Shown here one piece after another: positions 34,442 to 45,098 of a stretch of DNA of 64,000 nt; position 1 is the stretch's first letter; each line of letters starts with the position of its first letter. Under the pieces are notes generated by a model. That model saw only the letters and a list, made by a program, of their open reading frames with translations. It searched no databases and had not been told where the DNA came from. The stretch is from contig SDUX01000011.1 in assembly GCA_008729055.1 (NCBI GenBank), positions 124,001 through 188,000 of the forward strand. Direction: 5' to 3'. Source of the DNA: Pyropia haitanensis. Lineage: Eukaryota > Rhodophyta > Bangiophyceae > Bangiales > Bangiaceae. The translations under genes were made by a program, and so were the position numbers.

Positions 34442-34455
34442 AAAAAAAAAAAAAA
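34442..34455. other. A14 tract between convergent genes
   Basis: A pure A14 run in GC-dense sequence, about 140 bases after one gene's stop (34301) and about 235 bases beyond the stop of the opposing gene (34691). Confidence 0.6.
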
Positions 34456-34690
34456 CCGGGTGGGGCGGCGGGCCGCCGCGGGCGGGCTCCGTCCCCGCAC
34501 CGGCCTGTCGGCCGAGACCCGCCCCGCGTGCCCCCCCCCTCGCCACGCGACGCCCCGCCGCTCGTCGGCGCCCGCGCTGCGATCGCCCCCCCCCACCGCG
34601 GGTACGCGACGCGGCGGCGGCGCCCCCCGCCCCTCCCCCTCCCCCCCCCCTCCCTCCCCCCCAAGTCCCCCCCCCCCCTACGGGGGGACC

Positions 34691-36096
34691 TCAGTACCGG
34701 TCGGCGACCGCGGCGGCGACGGCGCGGGCGGCCACGCCGCCGCCGCCGACGGGCGGCGCGCCGAGGAGGCCGCCCCAGCCGCCCGCCGCGGCGGTGACCG
34801 CCGCCGCCACCGCCGCCGCCGGCAGCCGCGCGTCGGCGACGGCGGGGATGGCGGCCGCGTCGAGCGCGACGCGCCACGCGGTGACGGCGGCGGTGACGCG
34901 CGCGCAGACGGCCGCCGCCGAGGGGGGGGGGGGGCGCCCGCCGCCGCCGCCGCCGCACGGGACGACGCCGCCGCCGCCGCCGCCGCGGTGGACAGCGGCG
35001 GGGGCGCCGCCGGTGACGGCGGTGCCGACGGTGGCGGCGGCGGTGCCGACGGGGACGGCGGCGGCGGCCCGGCCGGCGCGAGCAGCGCGTCGGCCACCCC
35101 CGCGACGACGCGCAGCGCGGCCGCGTCGGCCGCGTCGGCCGCCGCGGCGGCGGCGGCGGCGAGGACGGCGGGCCCCAGGCGGGCGACGAGCGCCGCGTAC
35201 GACCCCGCCGGCGCGGCGCCGCTCCCCCGCCGGCGGTCGGGCAAGCCCATCGCGGCGGCCTCTGCGTCCGCCGCGGCGGCGGCGGCGTCGGCAAGCACCA
35301 CCGCCGCGGCGGCGGCGGCGCCCAGCCCCACCTCCTCCCGCCCGAGCGCCGCGAGCGCCTCGGCCTGCATCACCGCCGCGAGCGTCGATGGCGGCGGCGG
35401 GTCCGCGGCGGCGGGGGCCCCCCCCGGCACCCCCCCCCCCCCCCCCCCCCACCCCCCCCCCGTGCCGCCACGGGGGTGGCAGAGGCACAGCGGCGCCACG
35501 CGGGCGACGGCCTCGGCGGCGAGCGCCGCCGCCGACGCGGGCGCGCCCGCCGCGAGCGCCGTATCCACCGCCGCGGCGAGCGTGGCGAGCGCCCCCGCCG
35601 CCCGCCGGCCGCCCCGCAGGCGCTTGGCCGACAGCACGCGGCCGTCGAGGAGGGCGGTGCGCGCGGCGGCGGCGGCGGCGCGCGCGCGCGGCGGCGGGTC
35701 GGCGTAGGTGATGTCGAGGGCGACCGTCCAGCGGGGGGGGGGGGGGGGGGGGGGGGTGGCCCGCCGCCGCCGGCGGCGGCGGCCGTGGACCAGTCGGGGG
35801 GGGGGTGCGGCACGACCGCCAGGCCGGTGCGGGTGAGCAGGGCGGTGTCGTTGCCCAGGGGGGCAAAGCCCCCGTCGCCGAGGATGAGCCGCGTGCCGCC
35901 GCCGGCAGGCCCGGCGGCGGCCGCGTCGTCCGACGCGCCGGGGGGGGGGGGGGTGCCGCGCACGGTGTGGGTGGCGTCGCCGATAAAGACGCCGGCCTCG
36001 GGGCCCGTGTAGGGGGGGGGTAGGGGGCGGCCAGCTCCGCCGCCTCGGCGGGCGTCAGCTCCCGCTCCAGCCCGACAAACCGGCCGCCATTGTCGT

Positions 36097-36129
<33 letters not shown>

Positions 36130-38026
36130 GGCCGCCGTCGTCGCCTCTGCCCGCGTCGTCGCCGCCGCCGTCGCCGTCGCCGTCGCCATTGCTTTCGTCG
36201 TCGCTGTCGCTGGGCGGGCGCACCAGGAAGGCGCCCTCCCCCCCCAGCCACGCTGGACCGCCCCCCGCCGGCCCGTCCTCGTCGTCCGGGTCGAGGTCCC
36301 AGTCGGCCCACCGGGCGGCGCGGTCCGCCTCGGCGGCGCGGCCGCCCAGGTAGGCCGCCGCCACCACCCGCCGCAGCGTGGCCGGCTCGGTCGGCACCGA
36401 CAGGAGCACCCGCTCCGCCAGCGCCGCGCCGCTACCCAGGGCGGTCGGCACCGCGAGGAGCGGCAGCGGCCGCCCCGACAGCGTCACCGACGCCACCCGC
36501 CGGCCGGCGGCGGTCGCCGCGGCGACCGCCGCGACGAGCGCGGCCAGCGGGTCGTCACGCCCATACGGCGACGGCCCGACGGGCTCGCCGCCGCCGCCGC
36601 CGCCGCCGTCGCCGGCCGCGGCCGCGGCCGCGGCCACCCCCCCGCGTCACCCACCGCGGCGGTCGTGGCGGCGAGCGCGGCGGCGGCCTTGGCCACCTCC
36701 GCCACCACCCCGCCCCCATACGACACGACCGCCCCCATCCCGCCCCGCAGCCCGCCCACCGCCGCGGCCACGTCCTCGACGCGCGCGCCCCCGCCGTAGC
36801 CCACCACCTGGGCGACCGTCGACCAGCGGAGGCCGGCGGTGCGGCGGGGCGCCTCGAGCTCCCACGCCAGCGGGTCCGCGCGGGCGGCGTTCCAGCCGGT
36901 CAAGACGCCCGCCGTTAGGGACGGCGGCGGGAGCGGCGGCGGCGCGGCGGGCTGCGTGCCGGGGATGGGGACGCCCGCCGCGTCGAGCACCTCGACGACG
37001 GGGCCGGTGGGGAGGCGCAGGGGGGGGGGGGGCGCGCCGTCGGCGTGGACGCCCCGAGCGCGTCGAGCAGCCGCGCGGGGAGGGAGGAGAAGGCCGTCGC
37101 GCCCGTGACGAGGCGCAGCGGCGGCCGCCACGCGTCGGCCGCCGCCACCCCCTCTGCCGCCGTCGCCGACGGCGGGCGCGCCGCGGGTGGCACCCGCCGG
37201 AGGATGGCCACATGCCAGCCGTCCGCCCCCGCCGGCGGCGGCGCCTCTCCCCGGTGCCACCCCCCCCCCCCGCCGCCGCCGCGGCGGGCGGCAGGCCCAT
37301 GCACCGCACCGCCGCGGCCACGTCCACCGGCGAGTCGCCCTCCACCACCACCGCCGCCGTCGCCGGCTCGGCCGCCCCCGCCGCGGCAACGACGCGCGAC
37401 ACGCCCGGCCGTGCCGCCGCCGCCGCGGCGGCGGCGACCAGCCCGTCGTGCCACGACGCCAGCCCAAACGCCGGCGCCCCCCCACCGCCGCCGCCGCCGC
37501 CGCCACCGCCGCGGCCGCCGCCGCGGCCGGGGGGCACGGCGGGGCCGCCGGCGGCGGTGAGGATGGCCACGACGCTGCCCCGCCGCCGCGCCGCGGCGGC
37601 GGCGGCGGCGGCGGCGACCGCCGCGTCGACCGCCCCCCCCGCCGCCCCCCCCCCGGCGGCACCCCCAGGGGCGGACCGCCCCGCCGGCGGCGCCCCGCCG
37701 GCCGCCGCCGCCGCCGCCGCCGCGCCCGGCGGCGGCGGGTACAGCACCTCCCCCCACCAGTCGTCCTCGACGGCCGCCCACACGCGGCGGCCGCCGCCGC
37801 CGGCGGCCGCCGCCACGGCAGCGTCGGCGGTCAAGGCGGCCACCCCGTCGGGGGCGGCGGTGACGAGCGCGGCGGCCCAGCCGGCCGCCGCCGGCCCCGC
37901 GGCGGCCCAGTCGCCGCCGGCCGCGGCGGCGTCGGCTGCAGACGGCGGGTCGGCGTCGGCCCAGGCGGCCGCGTCGGCCCAGGCGGTCACCGCCGCCGCG
38001 GGCGGCGGCGTCGACGTCGACGTCGT

Positions 38027-38068
<42 letters not shown>

Positions 38069-38319
38069 CGGCGGCGGCGGCGGCGGCACGCCGCCCCGAT
38101 CCGCGCCGCCGTCGTCGGCGCTGGCACCGGCACCCGCGGGGGAGGCGGCGGCCGCAGCGGCAGCGGCGGCGGCAGCGGCGGTGACGGCGGCGGCGGTCGC
38201 CAGCCCCGTCAGCGCCGTGACGTCCGCGTCGGCCGGCGGCGGCGCCAGGCGGCCGCGGACCAGGTGCAGCGACGGGCCGCGGAGGCGGCGCCGCGCGAGG
38301 GGCGACAGGGACGCGGACC

Positions 38320-38355
<36 letters not shown>

Positions 38356-38680
38356 GTGTGTCGGTATGGGTGGGTGGGGGGGGGGGGGGGGGGCCCGCGA
38401 CCGCCGCCGCGGCTGCCGCCGACGCGGCCGCCGCGGCGGCGGCCGCCACCGACGGTGACGGCGGCGGCGGCGGCGGCGGCGGCGCTGACGGGCCCGCGGC
38501 GGTGGCGGTGAGGGGGCGGCGGGCAAAGGAGAGGGGGATGAGGCGGGGGGAGGCGGCGGGGGGGAGCAGGGGGGTGGTGGCGGGGCGGAGCTGCCGGGGG
38601 GGGAGGGGGGCCTGCCGGCGGCGGCGACGCGGGACAAGGGCGGGGACGCCGGGGGAGAGGAAGGCTCCCGTCGGATGCAT
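34691..38680 (-). CDS. Large unrecognised Ala-rich gene or gene pair, frames broken
   Basis: Starts with an ATG at 38680 followed by an Arg/Pro-rich, targeting-like N-terminus (LRPATTPLLPPAASPRLIPL, then FARRPLTATAAG). Segments that look coding follow in changing frames: VWAAVEDDWWGEVLYPPPPG (about 37800-37740), FGLASWHDGLVAAAAAAA, DGWHVAILRRVPPAARPP, LRLVTGATAFSSLPARLLDA (about 37120-37050), GPVVEVLDAAGVPIPGTQ, LLAVPTALGSGAALAERVLL, DWDLDPDDEDGPAGGG, GVFIGDATHTVRGTP (about 35990-35945), LILGDGGFAPLGNDTALLTR and RWTVALDITYADPP (about 35735-35690). The end is AAAVADRY at 34691. Switches fall at G/C runs, for example 36011-36018. I recognise no family. A second start at 36637 would split it into two genes. 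Confidence 0.4.
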
Positions 38681-40463
38681 GATGTCCGTGGGGGGGGAGG
38701 AAGGAAGAGCACAGAGGAGGCGACGCGGGCCGAGACGGTCGCCGAGACGGTGGCCGGGACAGAGGCCGAGGTCGCGGCGGGGAGCGGCGCCGAGGTGGCG
38801 CCTGCTCGGCGGTGGTGCGACAGCGGCTCAGCTCCCGTCCGGCGTGCGCTGGCGTGGAAGAGACGACGTGGATCACGACGACGGATCGGTCCCGTGTCGT
38901 CGAGACAGGTCCAAGTCCCGATACAATACACAACGATCGCGACGAAGTAGGATTTCTGTAGACAACTACTACACCCATTCCAATACAATTAGATGGATCT
39001 TCGCGACGGTCGCACCGGTCACCCCTCCCGCGTCCGCGGCCTTGGCTCTTGCCAGCCCATCGGCGCCGCGGCAGACTGACACCGCCCCACAGACCGGTCA
39101 TGCCGCACCCAATCACAGCCGCCTGCGCTGATCTGCGCCGCACCCAGGCTCACTTGAATCCAATCGGCCTTTGCACTCGCGACCCGTTTGAGGCACCCCC
39201 GGATCCTTGGATCCTTGCAGTGGGACTCACACAGCGGGAACCGCACTGTACTCGCTGCGGTTTACATGCGCGCGTCCCGCTGCGTCGCCCTCTTCCCCCC
39301 GTCCCCGACCCGCCCACCCCCCCCCCCCCTTCGACGGCCGCTTCCACCCGTCTGCGGGGGGCACCCTCCCCGGTGGCTGCGTACACCCCCGCCACGACCG
39401 CGGCGGGCCGCGGCCGTCGGGGGTTCCCCCCCCCCCCCCCCCGGCCTCCCCGCCGGCGCACCGGCGTCCCCCCCCACCCGCACAGCCGCGGGCGGGGGGT
39501 GGTGGGCGGGCACGACCGCCGCGACGGCGACGCCGCCGCGGTCTGCTGAGAGTGGCTCGCGTGCTGCTGTCAGCGACGCGGCCGGCCGCGTCGACGGCCC
39601 TGCCGGCGGCGGCCGGGTGCGGCGGGTGGGGAGAACGGTGCGCACTGCGGCGGGCGTCGTAGGCTCTCTCTCCTCCCCGCCCCCCCCCGCCGCCCGCCCC
39701 CCCCCTCTTGGCGGGGGTACCGGCCGACCCTTTGGCCGCGCCTTCCCCCTCTGCCTGGGCCACGCAGGGCGCGCTGCTGCCAGCCGCGCAGCCGCTCGCG
39801 GCGGCCGGGGGGGGGGAGGGCACTGCGGCGCGGCCGCTGCTGGGGCGGCGCCAGACGCGGCGCGCGCGCAGCTGGCCGCGGCCGTGCTGGGGGGGGGCGG
39901 GGGGGGGGGGGGCGCGTCGCGCAGGCGCGCGGGAGGGGCGCTCGCGCTGGCGCTCCGCGCCGCTGGCTGTCACACCCCCGCGCTGGGAGGGAACGAAAGG
40001 TGGGGGGGGGGGGGGGGGGTAGGGGGTAGGGGGTGACGGTCGCGGGCTGAGCGCCGACGGCTGGTCGGCTGGGGTCTCCTAACCGCTGGCCGCCGTCGCT
40101 CGTCGTCGCCGGCCGCGAGGAGGGGGCGCCCCCGCCGGCGCGACCGGCCGCCCCTTGCCGGCGCTGCGTATCAGCCGCCGCCGGCGCCGCCGTCTCGTAC
40201 CCCGCGGCGCGACGTTGCGGGTGATACTGCCCGTCGCTGACCCCCCCCCCGCCCACCCCAGCCGCCCGCCATCCCGCGGCTTCCTTTGGCCCCTCCCTTC
40301 CACCCCTTTGTTTCTTCTCTGTCAACGGCCGCCGCCGTCGCCGCGACCACCACCGCGGTTCCTCCCCCCACCCCTTATCCGCCCTCCTCTACTCCCCCCC
40401 CCCCCCCTTGCGCGCCCTCTTCCCCCTCCCGCCGCCGTCCCCTTCCCCCCCCCCCCCTTCCCA
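38681..40463. other. Intergenic, divergent promoter region
   Basis: Lies between the starts of the unrecognised minus-strand gene and the LEA-like gene. A less GC-rich patch at 38910-39010 may be promoter. From about 39270 C and G runs return. The open frames found here have no family features. Confidence 0.4.
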
Positions 40464-40898
40464 ATGGCGGGTCCCCCCCCCCTCCGCCCCCCCCCCCCCC
40501 CCAGCGCTCCCCCCCGGCGGGCGGGTGGCCCCCCCCCCCCCCCCCCCGCCGTCTCGTCGGCGGCGACCAAGGTGACGGGCGCCGCGTCGACGGCGGCGTC
40601 TGCGACAACGTCGGCGGCGGCCAACGCCGCGGGCGCCGCGGCGGGCGCGGCCGCGTCGGCGGGGGGCGCGGCCAAGGGGACGGCGGCCAAGGTTGCGAAC
40701 GCCGCGGCGGACGTGACGGACGACGCGGTCAAGGCGGCCAAGGGCGCCGCGTTCGCCGTGGGGGGGGCCGTGGGGGGGGCCGCGTCGGGCGTCGCGGGCG
40801 TCGGCAAGGGCGGCGCCGCGGCGGTGGGGAACGCGGGCGCCAAGGCGAAAAAGGGGCTGTGTGGGTGCTTTGGGGGGGGAGGGCAGACGACCGACTAG
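40464..40898 (+). CDS. Small Ala-rich LEA-like protein
   Basis: 144 residues. After a Pro-rich start (residues 1-30), residues about 35-125 are an amphipathic Ala/Lys/Thr-rich stretch with the rhythm of group 3 LEA proteins (GTAAKVANAAADVTDDAVKA, then AKGAAFAVGGAVGGAA). It ends in a basic-Cys tail (KAKKGLCGCFGGGGQTTD); two cysteines after lysines could be lipid-modified and attach it to membranes. LEA-type proteins protect cells under desiccation or salt stress, but low complexity makes homology uncertain. The context AATGG at the start is acceptable. The Lys/Asp content and a clean stop argue that it is a real gene rather than a composition artefact. Confidence 0.5.
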   Translation: MAGPPPLRPPPPPSAPPRRAGGPPPPPPAVSSAATKVTGAASTAASATTSAAANAAGAAAGAAASAGGAAKGTAAKVANAAADVTDDAVKAAKGAAFAVGGAVGGAASGVAGVGKGGAAAVGNAGAKAKKGLCGCFGGGGQTTD

Positions 40899-41638
40899 CC
40901 GTCGACGGGCTGGGAGGGGGGCCCGCGGGTGTAAGCGCGCGGCGGTCGAGGGGGCTGGCGGGTGGGGGGGTGGCGCCGAGTGGATGACGGGGGGGTTGTC
41001 GTGAGGGGGGTTGGTTGGGGGGGTGGGCGAGGGGACGGGGGAGGCGGCGCGCGCGGGCGAGCGTGTGTGGCTGCTGGCGGCGTGGAGCTGGGATGGGTGG
41101 GGGCGGTTCACGCCCGCGTCGGGTGTTTCTTGGGGGGGGGGCAGTACGAGGGGGGGGGGGGGGGAACACCCCGGCGGTGGGTAGAGGCCCGTGCGCCGCG
41201 TGGTCGCGTGCATGCGTCTTGTTGCGTAGCCTGTCGTACAATTTTTCGTCGACCATTGGGATCACCGGTCGCCGGCTCGCCACGCACTCGCCCCCAAACG
41301 CGGCTGTGGCCGCCTGCGCGCCATCGCCCCCTGGCTTGCATGAATGCAGACAAAGTGGGAGCTCCCGTCCAGACTGGATACCCCCCTTGTCCTCGCCACC
41401 CCACCCCACCCCACCGCGGACGTCCCCCGCCGGCTTGAAGCTGCCCCCTTGCCCTCGTCACCCCCTCCCCACCGACACAGACACATGCCGTTCGCGCCGC
41501 GCCCAAACGCAACAGCTGCCTTGGTCGCTCAGGCCTTGCTTGCACACAGCCCAAGGCGAGCTTCCGCTCAGCATGCACATACACCGGTTCTCCCCCACCA
41601 CCCCCACCCCCGCCGCAACCGCCCCCTCCCCCCCAACC
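40899..41638. other. Intergenic, convergent ends
   Basis: Between the LEA-like gene (+) and the PurD N-domain gene (-), so both 3' ends meet here. The left half is G-rich and the right half C-rich. No gene recognised. Confidence 0.4.
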
Positions 41639-42250
41639 TCAAGCAGCGACCTTGCCGTCCCCACTCGCCTCCTCCGCCGCCGCCGCCGCGGCCATCGCCT
41701 CGGCCATTGGCCGCACGCAATCATCCACCGACACCACCCCCTCCAGCAGCATCCCCCCCACGTCCGCGCCAAAGACGGTAATCCCACTCGCGGCGAGCTC
41801 CTCCTCCACCCCCGCGCCCACGCACTCCCCCCGGTCGGGCCCAACAAACACCGCGTCGACGAGCGCCCACCGGCAAAACCGGACGATATCGCCCGGCGCA
41901 AACGCCGACACGCCCGTACTGTTGGCCACCTTGGACGCGTCAATCGCGCACACGCCCGCCTCGTCGGGGCAGTAGTAGAGGCCGTGCACGCGGGCGCTGT
42001 CGTGGAGGATGGCGGCGAGCGCGCACTCGCGGGGGCCAGACCCGACCACCAGCATCCGGAAGCGCGGGGGGGAGCCGGGCGGGTCCACCGGCGGGCCACG
42101 CCCGGCGGCGGCGGCCGCCGCGTCCTGCGCCGCAAAGTACGCGTCGGCGCCGTAGAGGGGGGGGGGGGCGCCGTCGTCGGCGGCGTCCGCCGCGTCCTCG
42201 GCCGCGTCGGCCGCGTCGAGGGCGTCCGCGGTGGGGCCGGGGACGCTCAT
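41639..42250 (-). CDS. Stand-alone PurD (GARS) N-terminal domain protein
   Basis: 203 residues. After an Asp/Ala-rich lead, residues about 67-185 match the N-terminal domain of phosphoribosylamine-glycine ligase. Matching parts are RMLVVGSGPRECALAAILHD (family GSGGREHALA), the VAIDVTD-like AIDASKVANS, VDAVFVGPDRGECVGAGVEE (family VVGPEAPL) and ASGITVFGADVGGMLLEG (family GIPVFGPS). The protein stops where the ATP-grasp domain should begin, so it cannot be a complete PurD enzyme. It could bind a nucleotide or sugar phosphate, act as a subunit or have a new role. The ATG at 42250 is the first in frame. A frameless targeting-like peptide from 42414 lies just upstream, separated by 12-G and 11-G runs. 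Confidence 0.75.
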   Translation of the reverse strand: MSVPGPTADALDAADAAEDAADAADDGAPPPLYGADAYFAAQDAAAAAAGRGPPVDPPGSPPRFRMLVVGSGPRECALAAILHDSARVHGLYYCPDEAGVCAIDASKVANSTGVSAFAPGDIVRFCRWALVDAVFVGPDRGECVGAGVEEELAASGITVFGADVGGMLLEGVVSVDDCVRPMAEAMAAAAAAEEASGDGKVAA

Positions 42251-43137
42251 GTGGGGGGGGGGGCGGTGGGGGGGGGGGGCACAGCGACGCGCCGCCGCGT
42301 GGGGGGGGTCACCCGTGCGGGGCGGAGGGCGGTGGCGGCGCCGACCCAGGCAGAAGCGACGGCGCCGGGGGTGGCGCCGTAGCGCACCAGCGGCGGCGGC
42401 GACGTAAACGCCATGGCGCAATAAAGGAAAAAAAGAAAAACGAGGGGGGAAGGGAACGGAGGGGCCCAGGCAGGAGGGAAGCGCGAGCAACAGGGAATGA
42501 CAAGAGTGGTAGGGGGGGGGGGGGGGGGGTGATGGACAGGACGTCACGTGCACGGTCACGACAGCGGCCAACGTGCTCGGGGAAACAAGTGCCTGCCTGC
42601 AACTGCAGCTGGTGGGGGGTGTTCCCACGGACGGTGGAGGGCGTCATCGGCGACGATCCCATTTTTGCCCTGACAACGTGTCTTGACGGCCGATCTCCTG
42701 AAGCAGAAGAATGGTAGCCACCCGCGCGGCACCCCCCTGGCAAGAAACCACCAGCAAAGGGCACCAATCATAGGAAAAACATTGCAAAAGTTGCTCGGTC
42801 ACGCGACACTTTTCCAAAAAGAATGGACGGACGGAGGGAATAGAACACGCAGCACCGGCGGACCCCCGCTGCGAACGCGGACTCCCGCTGCGAGCGCCCG
42901 AAGCCAGGACACTCGGATATGCTCTCATAACGCCACCATGGGTCGTGATCCACTGCGGAGTGAAGAGCTGCGAGAGCGTCACCGCCATCAAAAGCGCAAT
43001 GAGCACGGCGCGGTACGCGAAAACATGGCAGCAGGGGGAGGAGGGGAGGGTATGGACGTGTCGCCACGGGTGCACGCACCGAAGCAAAACGAAAGAGGGA
43101 ATCCGAGAGCCGACGATCCCCCCGCCGCACAACCTAC
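42251..43137. other. Upstream region of PurD-N gene; 3' side of YchF gene
   Basis: An ATG at 42414 (-) opens a 54-codon frame (MAFTSPPPLVRYGATPGAVA...) with the look of an organelle transit peptide. It runs one base out of phase with the PurD-N frame across G runs at 42268-42279 and 42253-42263. Beyond it, 42420-43137 has no recognised gene. A near-repeat CGGACCCCCGCTGCGA / CGGACTCCCGCTGCGA lies around 42860-42895. Confidence 0.45.
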
Positions 43138-44463
43138 TCAAACGTTGAACCGAAACAGCATGACGTCCGCCTCCTTGACAACATAGTCCTTCCCCTCTGA
43201 CCGCAGCAGCCCCTTCTCCTTGGCCGCCTTTTCCGACCCCGCCCCCACCAGGTCCTCGTACGACACCGTCTCGGCGCGGATGAACCCCCGCTCAAAGTCC
43301 GTGTGGATGACCCCCGCCGCGGCGGGCGCCTTCATCCCCGCCGTGATTGTCCACGCGCGCGTCTCGGTGGGGCCCGACGTAAAGTACGTGCGCAGGCCGA
43401 GCAGGTCGTACGTGGCCTTGATCAGCGCGCGGAGGCCAGTGGTCTCCTCCGTCGCGCCGAGGGCGTCGAGGAACTCGGCGCGCTCCTCGGCCGACAGGGC
43501 GATCAGCTCGGACTCGACCTGCGCGCTCACAACGACGGTGCTGGAGCCCTCGGCTTGCGCAAACGCGCGGACGGATTCGACCATCGCGTTACCCTCTGCC
43601 AGGTCCCCGTCTGACACGTTGGCCGCGTACACCACGGGCTTCATGGTCAGCAGCATCAGGCCGGCAACGGCCTTGGCCTCGTCCTCAGACAGGTCGCACG
43701 CGCGGGCAGCCTTGCCCTCATCCAGCCCGGCGGCCAGCTTTTCGAGGGCAGCGACCTCCTCGGGGGTGGCGTCGCTCTTGCCGCGGGACACCTTGACGCG
43801 CGCCTGCCGGCGCTCCACCTGCGCGAGGTCGGCGAGCTGCAGCTCCAGGTTGATGACCTCGATATCCCGCAGCGGGTCCACGCTGCCGTCCACGTGGATG
43901 ATGTTTTCATCCTCAAAGCAGCGCACCACGTGCACAATCGCGTCGCACTCGCGGATGTTGGCGAGGAACTTGTTGCCGAGGCCCTCCCCCTTGGACGCGC
44001 CCGCGACCAGGCCGGCAATGTCCACAAACTCGAGCGACGTCGGCACCACCTTGACCGACTTGTTGATGACGCTCAGCACGTCCAGCCGCGGGTCGGGCAC
44101 ACCTACAATGCCCTTGTTGGGCTCGACCGTGCAAAAGGGGAAGTTGGCCGCCTGCGCCGCGGCGTTCTCCACCAGCGCGTTGAAGAGGGTGGACTTGCCA
44201 ACGTTGGGCATGCCCACCAGACCAGTCTGCAGCTTCATGGCCAGGGGGGTCGCGTGGAGCGCGCGTCTTGGTGGCACCGTCCCGCGCCCGGCGCCGACGG
44301 TGGCGCCGGCACCCCCCTGCCGGGTGGGCAGCGCCCGGCCTGTAAAGGCAGAGGCGGAAAAAAGGGTGGTTGTAGGGCGGGAAGACAGCAGGGTGGGGGA
44401 TGCCCGCCGCGACAGCCCGACGACGGCAGTGGCCATAAAGGCCGGCCCGGGGGGGTGCACCAT
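43138..44463 (-). CDS. YchF/OLA1-type GTPase/ATPase, bacterial-like, targeted
   Basis: Obg-family P-loop NTPase that associates with ribosomes. With the start at 44463 (A at -3, G at +4) it has 441 residues; 44436 is an alternative. Residues 1-75 are rich in Arg, Ser, Thr and Ala, with few acids, like a mitochondrial or plastid targeting peptide. The core starts at MKLQTGLVGMPNVGKSTLFN and is 366 residues, the normal YchF length. Visible are the P-loop (GMPNVGKST), G3 (VDIAGLVAGASKGEGLGNKF), the altered G4 typical of YchF (AANVSDGDLA instead of NKxD, hence ATP preference) and the coiled insert. The TGS domain (RTYFTSGPTETRAWTITAG...VIHTDFERGFIRAETVSY) and the conserved end VMLFRFNV follow. 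No intron. The bacterial style plus presequence suggests an organellar protein distinct from cytosolic OLA1. Confidence 0.95.
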   Translation of the reverse strand: MVHPPGPAFMATAVVGLSRRASPTLLSSRPTTTLFSASAFTGRALPTRQGGAGATVGAGRGTVPPRRALHATPLAMKLQTGLVGMPNVGKSTLFNALVENAAAQAANFPFCTVEPNKGIVGVPDPRLDVLSVINKSVKVVPTSLEFVDIAGLVAGASKGEGLGNKFLANIRECDAIVHVVRCFEDENIIHVDGSVDPLRDIEVINLELQLADLAQVERRQARVKVSRGKSDATPEEVAALEKLAAGLDEGKAARACDLSEDEAKAVAGLMLLTMKPVVYAANVSDGDLAEGNAMVESVRAFAQAEGSSTVVVSAQVESELIALSAEERAEFLDALGATEETTGLRALIKATYDLLGLRTYFTSGPTETRAWTITAGMKAPAAAGVIHTDFERGFIRAETVSYEDLVGAGSEKAAKEKGLLRSEGKDYVVKEADVMLFRFNV

Positions 44464-45098
44464 GCTGGCGCCGCGGCGGGGCGACGGGCGAGCGCCGAGC
44501 CGGTGCAACAGACAGGCCGCGACGCGGGGGACTACAGGAAGGCCACACCACCGAGCGATATGGTGGCGAGGCCAGCCCCGCGGCGCCAAGCCAGGTACAG
44601 TCGGCAAGGGAAGGACAGCGGCGACGGGATGGTCGGCCGGCTCGGGGGGATGGGGGAGGGCACTCCCGAGGCGATGCTGCCAACAGTCAACAGCCGCTGC
44701 CTTTGCCGACGAGTGGATGAGATCTGACCTCAAGCGCTTTGTCATGGATTGCAGTCCTGGAGAATTGTATCAAATCTGTGACAGGATTTTCTTTCTCAAT
44801 CATTTTCAATTCTACAATCTGGGTGTTCCGGCGCCGTTGTCATTTGTGGACACGCGACGGTACAAGCGATCGATCGTGGTGATTGCCTTCCAATCACCCA
44901 ACACGCGGGTTCCAAAACGAGCAAGCGTGCCACGGGCGCCGACGACCATCGACGACGGCCACGTCGTGCTCCGCCGCCTCACCCCCGTCCGCTCCAGCCC
45001 CCGCCGTTCGCACTTATTCACTCCGTACCCTCCGTATCCACTGCCTTCGCTCCGTCCCTGTTGCTGGTGTGAACCGCTGCTAACAAGTAGTCTTCACG
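44464..45098. promoter_or_regulatory. Divergent promoter between YchF and eS27
   Basis: The two genes point away from each other, so this interval should contain both promoters. A clearly AT-richer patch lies at 44755-44825. An open frame of the YchF phase extends through it to 44745, without family similarity. Confidence 0.5.
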
